Source: Cocos nucifera
Taxonomy: Eukaryota > Streptophyta > Magnoliopsida > Arecales > Arecaceae
DNA length: 64,000 nucleotides
Direction of reading: 5' to 3'
Assembly (NCBI GenBank): GCA_006176705.1
Contig: QRFJ01000768.1
Location: 1 to 64,000 of the forward strand
The translations under genes were made by a program, and so were the position numbers. Under the pieces are notes generated by a model. That model had not been told where the DNA came from. It saw nothing but the letters and a program-made list of their open reading frames with translations, and searched no databases. The stretch's first letter is position 1. Every line of letters begins with the position of its first letter. Below, in pieces: positions 1-7,677 of the stretch.

Positions 1-1022
1 TTGGGCATGCCAAAGTAAGACTCGATCCCAATCATTCCAAAAAATCAAAGGGAAAGTGTCTCTAGAAAATTCTTTAGGGGGCTCAGATCCTATGACCCTT
101 AATTCTCTTAATTGGGTCAAGTATTGACCTTAGTCCAATTATGCTTTAGAATAGATTTATTTCCAAAATAAATCTAACATGTACAAGTTCCAACCAAATA
201 AAAATAAACCTATTCACAATCCAGGGATGAGTCAAATCAAATTTGACTCAGTCAAGATCGATTAGAAAAACTTTAGAAGGAGAATGTTAGGCTCAATCGT
301 GTGCTAGCATAATTTTCTTGAACTTGATTGGATCAAATCCAAATCAATTGAACTGGGTTAGCCCAATTGATTACATCCAAATCCAAACCATTATTTATGT
401 GATCTAGTTAGATTCAGTTCTATATGATAATAGGATATATCATGATTTCTATCATTGACATCATCGAAATACCTTTCGATGGATCAAAACTCTTCTAGTT
501 CACACAATTAAGATGATCGATCATCAAGATCATTCTAATTACTCCCAAAATCCACCAGTGACACTTAGCAGTATATGGTGGCAATCCAGCATAATGAAAA
601 GTGAACCTCTCAATGTAGCTACCTATGTATTTGGGTTCTTCTATCTTGAGCCCTGATAGGATTAGGGTTAATGTGAACTCGTCAAACCCAACACCCTATC
701 ATATGAATAGATCATTCGATTCGAGTCTGATGTGAAATCCTAATAGAAAACTCATTTCTATTATTTTACTCTATCATGGCCATGGGCTTAAGAACTCAAT
801 CTCATGATCATCATAGGACTACTCCACATCTAACGAGGTAGATAGATCTCCTATTGGTGCGATCTAATTCCTACAATGAACATGCTATAGCCAACATACA
901 CCTCCAAATTCTGAATGACTAGGAGATGGAGTTATGGTGTAGTCAAACTATAACACCCTCAAGATGAATTATCGATGCACCTTAAGTCAAGGAACCAGTC
1001 ATAGCACTGTAGCATTGAGCCA
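1..1022 (-). mobile_element. Relic family-1 LTR (A'), inverted, left part
   Basis: Read on the minus strand, about 225-1022 follows the family-1 LTR seen at 1028-3342: the blocks around the TATGGTGGCAATCC, GATCATCATAGG and CATGCTATAGCC motifs occur in reversed order and orientation. The copy continues at 10026-10444 after element A, and ends there with TAACA, the complement of the LTR start. It covers roughly the first 1.15 kb of the LTR. Left of about 225 similarity fades, so either the LTR is truncated or a divergent part runs out of the window. It is clearly older than A because it is much more diverged and A is inserted in it. Its partner LTR is not visible. Confidence 0.75.
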
Positions 1023-1027
1023 GTCAT
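1023..1027. repeat. Target-site duplication GTCAT, left copy (element A)
   Basis: GTCAT lies directly before the 5' LTR of A and again at 10026-10030 directly after the 3' LTR. Five-base duplications are typical of copia integrase. Confidence 0.92.
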
Positions 1028-2327
1028 TGTTAGATATACGTGCCCTAGAAGCTAGAATTGGCTAACACTTGTAATACACTTCTAAGGGCAAAATTATAAT
1101 TTTGACTATAATCAATAAAATGGGTTATTTTCTATCACATATGTATATTTAGTGTCTGTGATACATCCTTTGAGTTAATGGCAATGATAATTCATATTTT
1201 CAAGAGTTAAAAATTTAAGACATGAATAATCATTATTAACTCATGATGCTCCGACCATAGGAATCATCACGAGATGGTGATTGATTCAAAATTTCTCTTT
1301 AGTAGATGAGTCTTGAGTCTACGGTGTGAGACACCAAGCGAGATACATACTCGTTAGAGAACGAGGGCACTGAGCGTGACCACCTCGAGTAGTCATTAGG
1401 AAGTCTACCTTCTCGTCAATGACTGACTTGATGCTACAGTGGTGTGTCTGGTTCTTTGACCTGAGGTGCATCGACAGTTCACCTTGAGGGTGTTATAGTT
1501 TGACTACACCATAACTCGGTCTCCTAGCCATATGGAACCCTGAGGTGTATGTTGGCTATAGCATGTTCATTGTAGGAACTGGATTGCATCAAGATGGAAT
1601 CTATCTACCTCGGTGGTAGAGGAGCAGCCCTATGATGATCATGAGAATCAAGTCCAGAAGCCCATGGCCATGGCAGAGTGAAATAATAGAAAGAGTTTCT
1701 ATTTAGGTTTTCACATCGGACTTGAATCGAATGATTACATCATATGATAGAGACTAGGGTTTGACGAGTTCACCTTAACCCTAATCTGATCGGGGCTCAA
1801 GATAGAAGAACTTAATCACACAGGTAGCTGCACTAAGAGGTTCGCATTCAGCTCTAATGGGTTGCCACCATATACTGCTAGGTGTCACTGGTGGATTTTG
1901 GGAGCAATTAGAATGATTTAGATGATCGATCATTCTAGCTGTTCGAATCAGAAAAGTTCTGATCCATCGAAAGGAGTTTCGATGATGTCGATGATAGAGA
2001 TCATGGCATATACCATTATCATATAGAACTAAACCTAACTGGGTCACACAAATAAGAGTTTGAATTTAGTGATCATCAATTGAACTAATCCAGTTCAATT
2101 AATCTGAATGAGATTCAATTATTTCAAGAAAATCATGCTAGCACTCGATTGAACCTAAACGTTCTTCTTTTACTATCATAAATAGTTGTCCTGACTGAGC
2201 CAAAGAAGTTTGTGCTCGATCAGAGGCCTTCGTTTGGTCTGACTGGAGCCTATCCAAGTTAGAAAAGGATTATCTTATTTTGTAAGACAATACTTGCCAT
2301 TTTTGGTCACCTACCATCTCTTGTCCT

Positions 2328-2386
2328 TTGACTTTGGTCAAAAGTTGACCTTTGACTGGTCAAATGTTGACTATTGATACTTTGAC
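2328..2386 (+). promoter_or_regulatory. W-box (TTGAC) cluster in U3 of LTR A5
   Basis: Five TTGAC cores on the plus strand and two on the minus strand (GTCAA) fall in about 60 bp, some 320-370 bp upstream of the TATA box. TTGAC is the core of the W-box bound by WRKY transcription factors. The cluster recurs in the other three LTRs at 9004-9069, 35360-35425 and 43296-43361, where it has eight cores. WRKY or defence control is an inference. Confidence 0.55.
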
Positions 2387-2460
2387 TTCTATCCATGTGT
2401 CACACACCTATTGGAGAGCTGGTGGGAGCTTGTCCCCCTGCTAGAACCTGGCAAGGAGGA

Positions 2461-2529
2461 GGGCGCACGCTACCCTTGGCGTGTGCCCAAGCTGGAGGTG
2501 CCCGGGAGTCCCTATTGGATAGGGACTCC
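2461..2529. promoter_or_regulatory. Paired U3 inverted repeats upstream of TATA (A5)
   Basis: Two dyads lie in tandem. The first has arms GGGCGCACGC (2461-2470) and GCGTGTGCCC (2479-2488). The second has perfect 10-bp arms GGAGTCCCTA (2505-2514) and TAGGGACTCC (2520-2529) around a TTGGA loop. In the other three LTRs the second stem has different bases but still pairs perfectly. Confidence 0.75.
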
Positions 2530-2700
2530 ATCTCCTTCTTGGATTCCGATTAGACTCCTCCTAAGAACCAACTTTAACTGGTCTTAGGCACCATCTAAGA
2601 AGAAATCCAAGGGACTCTATTCTCATCAATCAGATTTAGATCTGATTTCATAAAGGATTGTGATTGGTTGGGAAGAAGAGAAGTTGGATCACGCATAGTC

Positions 2701-2708
2701 TATAAATA
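2701..2708 (+). promoter_or_regulatory. TATA box of LTR A5
   Basis: TATAAATA followed by AGACCCTGCGC is conserved in all four family-1 LTRs (2701, 9378, 35733, 43669). An inverted CCAAT (ATTGGTTGGG) lies about 40 bp upstream. The position suggests U3 is about 1.7 kb and transcription starts near 2730. Confidence 0.75.
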
Positions 2709-2905
2709 AGACCCTGCGCGCAATTCAAAAAGATTTGAAAATTCCCATGCCCTAAGACTAGTTCTCTCCTCCTCCTCCATGCCAAGCCCATCTTCTCCCT
2801 CTCCTCTCCATGTCCAAAGTAGTTTGGGATCTTGGTTGGTGCAATCCAGACAAGAGAAAGGCAACAGAAAGCTAAAAGGCTGCACTGCTGCAAAGGACAA
2901 CTACT

Positions 2906-2931
2906 GATCTTCAAAAGGTATTTTGAAGATC
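2906..2931 (+). other. LTR hairpin downstream of TATA (R/U5)
   Basis: Perfect 11-bp arms GATCTTCAAAA (2906-2916) and TTTTGAAGATC (2921-2931) flank a 4-base loop GGTA. The same stem with loop GGAG is at 9592-9617 and 35953-35978, and a 10-bp version is at 43888-43910. It would be in the transcribed part, so a role in RNA processing or packaging is possible but not shown. Confidence 0.65.
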
Positions 2932-3342
2932 CTCCAAATCAGATTTGGATCTAATTTTTAGAGGCATGATAGAGAAGAAGAGGATCTTCAGATCCAGTCT
3001 GAGTGGATACTAGTAGAGGCCAGGCACTTGCATGGCTAGATCCAGAACCTTCCGCTGCTTATAGAATCATCAACGGGTAATAGGATTATCCTACTTCAAG
3101 GTAAATTAAATTAGATTTAATTTATCTAGATATTATTTTTATTATTAAAATAATAAGAATCAGATTTGAAACATCTCAGATCTGATCTGGATTAAAGAGA
3201 AAAATTTTTGAAATATATCTCTTGATCCAATCAGATCTGAATGAACCTGGTCTAGAAAATTAGAATTTTTTCTTCAACTTATATCTCTTGATCTGATCAA
3301 ATCTGAACGAACCTGATTTGAGAAATCAGGATTTTCTCTTCA

Positions 3343-3703
3343 ACTGATATTAGAGCAAGGTTCTAAAGTGTTTAGATCTAATTTTAAAGTTATTCTAATC
3401 AAAAAAAAATATGATTTCAAATGTCACATGAGATGTGATCAGATCTGAAATCAGAAAAAATTAAAATTAAATAATTTGGTTCTGAGATTAGAAAATATGC
3501 ATGACTAGTTCTAAAATAGAATAGTTCTATAGAATAGTCTTGCATGTTTTTAATTTAATCTGATTAAATATATTTTAGATCTAGATAGTATCAAATATCT
3601 AACTAAATAGTGGGAGCTAATTTATTTAAAAATAAAATTCTAAATAAATTGGTCAAGTCATAATTACAATATCTAACTAGAATCTTTGACTCTCTACAGA
3701 AAA
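3343..3703 (+). other. Leader of element A with degenerate primer-binding site
   Basis: The primer-binding site lies three bases after the LTR and reads TGATATTAGAGC (3345-3356), two changes from the initiator tRNA-Met consensus TGGTATCAGAGC still present in B. The leader is only about 360 bp, against about 1.88 kb in B. Comparison with B puts the missing block near 3585-3625, where A jumps to the sequence just before gag. Confidence 0.75.
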
Positions 3704-4054
3704 ATGTCTGCGTCCAACCCATTAGCACGTATCCTGGACACACATAGACTGACCGGACCCAATTATAAAGATTGGCTCAGGAACTATAAAATTATTTTGG
3801 GTTTTGAGAAGTTAACCCATGTATTGGACCAGGACCCTCCCACCTTACCAGCCCATCCATCCACTGAACAGAGAGCGTCTCTGAAAAAATGGATAGACGA
3901 AGATAATAAGGCCAGATATTACATGTTGGGCTCGATGTCTGATGAGCTCCAGCGCCAACATGAAGATATCGGGACTGCTCGCCAAATGTTGGCTCACCTG
4001 CAGGAGATGTTTGGTGAACAGAGTCGCGCAGCCAAGTATCAAGTCACGAAATGA
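3704..4054 (+). CDS. gag: Copia Gag N-terminal part, ended by in-frame TGA (element A)
   Basis: Gag forms the virus-like particle that packages retrotransposon RNA in the cytoplasm. The ATG at 3704 (MSASNPLARILD) is the start shared with B; the frame is also open for 18 bases upstream but without ATG. The segment has the plant copia Gag signatures LTGPNYKDWLRN and HLQEMFGEQSR. It ends at TGA 4052-4054. The same frame continues directly after this stop and keeps Gag similarity, so the stop interrupts Gag and does not end it. B has the same TGA. The following base is C; UGA-C is a leaky context, so some readthrough is conceivable, but loss of function is the simpler reading. Confidence 0.85.
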   Translation: MSASNPLARILDTHRLTGPNYKDWLRNYKIILGFEKLTHVLDQDPPTLPAHPSTEQRASLKKWIDEDNKARYYMLGSMSDELQRQHEDIGTARQMLAHLQEMFGEQSRAAKYQVTK

Positions 4055-5623
4055 CTTTTTAAGGCTAAGATGCGTGATGGGCAGTCAGTCCAAGATCACT
4101 GTCTGATGATGATCAAGGACATGGAAGAGCTTGAGAAGCTCGGTGTGAAGTTAGACTTGGATCTGCAGAACGATATTATTCTGCAATCCTTGACTGATGC
4201 ATATGGGCAATTCATCATGAATTACCACATGCATAAACTTCAAAATTCCTTGGCCGAATTAATGAATATGCTGGTTACCGCTGAGCTTTCTATGAAAGGT
4301 TCTAAAGGCTCAGTTCTTGCTATGGAATGGACTTCTTCCAAAAGAAAGTCTTATGGAAAGAAAAAGAAGTCTGTGAAAAAGCAAAAGGTGGAAGGATCAA
4401 AGAAGAAGAAGGCAGAAGCAGAGCCGAAGAAGAAGGCCGATGTCAAAGGAAAGTGTTTCCATTGCAACAGCGACGGCCATTGGAAGCGGAACTGCCCTAC
4501 TTACCTGGCCACCCTGAAGAACAAGAAGGAAGGTCCTTCTGGAGGTATGCTCGTTATTGAGTCTAACCTTACGGTTTCTTCTGCATCCAGTTGGGTGCTT
4601 GACTCTGGTTCTAGTGCTCATCTGTGCACTTCCATGCAGGGTCTTGAGGATAGCAGGAGGCTGAGGGATGGAGACATGATCCTACGCATCGGTAATGGAG
4701 CAAGAGTTGCTGCAGTAGCCGTGGGAACATACCCTCTTCGATTACCATCTGGTTTAGACTTAGTTTTGAAAGACTGTTATTATGTGCCTGCAGCTAGCAG
4801 GAATTTGATTTCTGTTTCATGCTTAGCACAAGAAGGCTTATGTGATCACCTTTCTTTAAGGACCATTGTAACATTCTTTATGAAAGAAATAAAATTGCAA
4901 ATGGTTTTCCTTATTAATGGTCTTTATCAGCTACATATTGATGTACCTGTTCTAACTATCGAGCAAAACGTGAATGCCAAACGACCTAGGGATAGTCCAA
5001 ACGACAGATATCTATGGCACCTGAGATTAGGTCATATAGCAGAAGATAGGATCAACAAATTGGAGAAAAATGGGCTATTGAGTCCATTGACTTTCGAGTC
5101 ATATCCAACTTGTGAATCTTGTCTTCAAGGCAAAATGACTAAACTCCCTTTTGTTGGACATGGGGAAAGGGCCACAGATCTCCTTGCCCTAGTACATACT
5201 GATGTGTGCGGCCCATTTGATGTGCCGGCTAGAGGCAATTTTGTCTACTTCATTACCTTTACCGATGATCTGTCTAGGTATGGGTATGTGTATCTTATGA
5301 GACACAAGTCTGAAGCTTTTGAAAAGTTCAAAGAATTCAGACATGAAGTAGAAAAACAAACTGAAAAACCCATTAAGGTTCTTCGATCAGATCGAGGAGG
5401 TGAATACCTTAGCCGAAAATTCCTAGACTATCTTAAGGAAAATGGCATAGTCTCTCAATGGACTCCACCAGGAACACCTCAACTCAACGGGGTTTCAGAA
5501 TGGAGAAATCGGACTCTATTGGATATGGTTCGATCCATGATGAGCTTCACAGACCTCCCTGATTTTCTTTGGGGACATTCATTGTTAACTTCAATTTATC
5601 TACTGAATAGGGTTTCCCTCTAA
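4055..5623 (+). CDS. gag-pol: Copia Gag C-terminus, protease and integrase (element A)
   Basis: This is the longest open stretch in the window (first ATG 4070). In order: Gag C-terminal domain; a lysine-rich stretch; a complete CCHC knuckle CFHCNSDGHWKRNC (4454-4495) for RNA binding; the aspartic protease site LDSGSSAHLC with catalytic Asp at 4601; the pre-integrase HHCC region (YLWHLRLGH, CESCLQGK); and the integrase core with VHTDVCGPF, RSDRGGEY and NGVSEWRN supplying D, D and E. About 4836-4910 is read out of frame, because three single-base insertions relative to B cancel each other. Reading ends at 5621-5623 after an extra T in the GGGTTTCCC run, which cuts off the integrase C-terminus. 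The protein would be defective. Confidence 0.88.
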   Translation, partial: LFKAKMRDGQSVQDHCLMMIKDMEELEKLGVKLDLDLQNDIILQSLTDAYGQFIMNYHMHKLQNSLAELMNMLVTAELSMKGSKGSVLAMEWTSSKRKSYGKKKKSVKKQKVEGSKKKKAEAEPKKKADVKGKCFHCNSDGHWKRNCPTYLATLKNKKEGPSGGMLVIESNLTVSSASSWVLDSGSSAHLCTSMQGLEDSRRLRDGDMILRIGNGARVAAVAVGTYPLRLPSGLDLVLKDCYYVPAASRNLISVSCLAQEGLCDHLSLRTIVTFFMKEIKLQMVFLINGLYQLHIDVPVLTIEQNVNAKRPRDSPNDRYLWHLRLGHIAEDRINKLEKNGLLSPLTFESYPTCESCLQGKMTKLPFVGHGERATDLLALVHTDVCGPFDVPARGNFVYFITFTDDLSRYGYVYLMRHKSEAFEKFKEFRHEVEKQTEKPIKVLRSDRGGEYLSRKFLDYLKENGIVSQWTPPGTPQLNGVSEWRNRTLLDMVRSMMSFTDLPDFLWGHSLLTSIYLLNRVSL

Positions 5624-6056
5624 AACCGTTCCTACCACACCGTATGAGATATGGCACGGTAAGAAACCAAGTCTGAGTCATCTCAGAATTTGGGGTTGTC
5701 CGGCTCATGTCAAAAGACAACAAGCGGACAAGTTAGAGTTTAGGTCCTTCAGAGCTCGATTCATAGGATATCCTAAAGAGTCATTAGGATACTATTTCTA
5801 CATTCCAGAAGACCACAATGTGATTGTGAGTCGACATGCCATCTTTCTTGAAAAATAGTTTATTCAAGATAGCGGCATTGGAAAGCAGATTAAGCTTGAT
5901 GAGAAAGTCTCACAAGTACAACGAGCTAAGGACCAATTGGAACCAAATCAGGTTGAGCCAATAAGAACACTACCTCCTCCACCTCGTAGATCGGAAAGAG
6001 TTTTCCCGTCCCCCTGAAAGATACTTAGGTATTATTTCAGAGGAAAGTAGAGGAAA
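5624..6056 (+). pseudogene. pol: Integrase C-terminus and linker to RT, frameshifted (element A)
   Basis: The frame after the 5613-region indel encodes the conserved GKKPSLSHLRIWGCPAH region of copia integrase, then a linker. It stops at TAG 5856-5858, a stop shared with B at 40349-40351. Two further apparent single-base insertions near 6000-6060 (a TTTT run and a GAAAA run) are also shared with B. Confidence 0.8.
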
Positions 6057-6692
6057 ATGTTCCTCGTAGGTAATGGTGCTCATGGTGATGATCCCAAAAC
6101 CTACAACGAGGCGATATCAGATATCGACTCCGAGAAATGGCTAGAGGCAATGCAGTCAGAAATTGACTCGATGCACTCAAACCAAGTCTGGACCTTGGTA
6201 GATCCACCAGAAGGTATAGTACCTATTGGGTGTAAATGGATCTTCAAGAGAAAGATTGGTGCAGATGGGAATGTGGAGACATTCAAGGCTAGACTAGTGG
6301 CAAAAGGTTATAGTCAACGCGAAGGCATTGACTATCAGGATACCTTTTCCCCAGTGGCTATGCTAAAATCCATCCGCACATTGCTTGCCGTTGCAGCCTA
6401 TTTCGATTATGAAATATGGCAAATGGACGTGAAAATGGCATTCTTAAATGGATATCTTGAGGAAGATATCTATATGGAACAGCCGCTAGGTTTCACATCC
6501 AGTGATACTGATCACAAGGTTTGCAAGCTGCAAAGGTCCATATATGGACTTAAGCAAGCATCTCGGAGCTGGAACACTCGTTTCAATGATGTGATCAAAA
6601 AGTTTGGTTTCATCAAAAATGAAGAGGAACCATGTGTTTTCAAAAAGGGTCAGTGGGAGCGCTGTTGTCTTCCTCGTATTGTACGTGGATGA
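6057..6692 (+). CDS. pol: Copia reverse transcriptase, N-terminal two thirds (element A)
   Basis: Reverse transcriptase copies the element RNA into cDNA in the particle. Copia RT blocks are clear: WTLVDPPEG, GCKWIFKRK, KARLVAKGYSQ, DTFSPVAML, WQMDVKMAFLNG (first catalytic Asp) and SIYGLKQASRSW. The frame runs off just before the catalytic YVDD because of a one-base insertion in the AAAAAGGG run near 6645. YVDD itself is intact in another frame at 6682-6693. B has the same indel. The ATG at 6057 is only the first in this frame; the real polyprotein would have come from upstream. Confidence 0.88.
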   Translation: MFLVGNGAHGDDPKTYNEAISDIDSEKWLEAMQSEIDSMHSNQVWTLVDPPEGIVPIGCKWIFKRKIGADGNVETFKARLVAKGYSQREGIDYQDTFSPVAMLKSIRTLLAVAAYFDYEIWQMDVKMAFLNGYLEEDIYMEQPLGFTSSDTDHKVCKLQRSIYGLKQASRSWNTRFNDVIKKFGFIKNEEEPCVFKKGQWERCCLPRIVRG

Positions 6693-7663
6693 CATCCTCC
6701 TTATTGGGAATGATATTCCCATGTTGACGATCAGTCAAAATATGGTTGTCCAAGGAATTCTCCATGAAAGACCTAGGTGAAGCATCCTTTATTCTAGGAA
6801 TTAAGGTCTATAGGGATAGACCGAATAGGATGCTAGGACTTTCACAGAAGATGTACATAGAGGAAGTACTAAAGAGGTTTAGTATGGAAAACTCTAAGAG
6901 GGGATTAATACCCTTCAGACATGGTATTCATCTTTCCAAGAAGATGTGCCCTAGCACACCTGAGGAAATAGAACGCATGAGCAAGATCCCTTATGCTTCT
7001 GCAATAGGGAGCCTCATGTATGCCATGCTATGTACACGACCTGATATAGCCCATGCTGTGAGTGTCACAAGCAGATATCAGTCAAATCCAGGTGAAGAAC
7101 ACTGGACTTCTGTGAAATGTATCCTTAAGTACTTGAGAAGAACTAAGGATATGATGTTGGTCTTTGGTAATGGAGAACTCCAAGTCCAGGGATACACAGA
7201 CTCGGATTTCATGTCCGATATAGATGATCGAAAGTCGACATCTGGGAGTCTGTTTGTGTGCAATGGTGGTGCTGTCAGCTGGAAGAGTTCCAAGCAAACC
7301 GTGATAGCAGATTCCACCATGGAAGCAGAATATATCGCTGCATCAGAGGCTGCGAAGGAAGCATTCTGGTACAAGAAGTTTGCTGCAGAAATTGGAGTAA
7401 TGCCATCAGATGCCATTCCTCTATACTGCGACAACAATGGCGCCATAGCCCTTGCTAAGGAGCCGAGGTCTCACCAGAAATCCAAGCACATTGAGCGGCG
7501 ATACCACCTCATCCGCGATTACCTCGAGAAGGGTTACGTCGAGGTCAAGAGAGTCAACTCCACAGATAATGTGGCAGACCCACTTACAAAGCCGTTGGGC
7601 CAGCAGAAGATCGAAGCCCACCTTGAGAAGATGGGACTTAGACTTGTAGCCAATTGGCTTTAG
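6693..7663 (+). CDS. pol: Copia RT C-terminus and RNase H (element A)
   Basis: The open frame 6746-7663 starts after a further indel private to A (GACGATCAG near 6730). It carries KEFSMKDLGEASFILGIK, PYASAIGSLMYAM and RPDIAHAV of the RT thumb region. RNase H follows with its catalytic residues: TDSDF, TMEAEYIAAS, YCDNNGAIA, RYHLIRD and NVADPLTKPL. RNase H removes RNA from the hybrid and makes the plus-strand primer. It ends at a TAG just before the polypurine tract, as usual for copia. This is the best preserved RNase H of the window. Confidence 0.88.
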
Positions 7664-7667
7664 GACA

Positions 7668-7677
7668 AGTGGGAGAT
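7668..7677 (+). other. Polypurine tract of element A
   Basis: AAGTGGGAGA lies directly before the 3' LTR and would prime plus-strand synthesis. The same tract is at 41962-41971 in B. Confidence 0.85.

Larger units (their letters stand above)
1028..3342 (+). repeat. 5' LTR of element A (2315 bp)
   Basis: It begins TGTTAGATAT and ends CTCTTCA, giving the TG...CA ends expected. It is collinear with 7678-10025, 34036-36322 and 41972-44457. It holds a TTGAC cluster, two U3 inverted repeats, a TATA box at 2701 and a downstream hairpin at 2906. It has small deletions relative to the 3' copy, for example around 1280-1310, so the insertion is not recent. Confidence 0.93.

Noticed and set aside
3345..3360. 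tRNA gene at primer-binding sites
   Set aside because: Only the 12-18 bases complementary to the tRNA 3' end are present; no tRNA body.
4052..4054. Programmed readthrough or frameshift at the gag TGA
   Set aside because: Copia Gag-Pol is usually one frame and the stop lies inside Gag, so a regulated stop here makes little sense; I treat it as a lesion, while noting the leaky UGA-C context.
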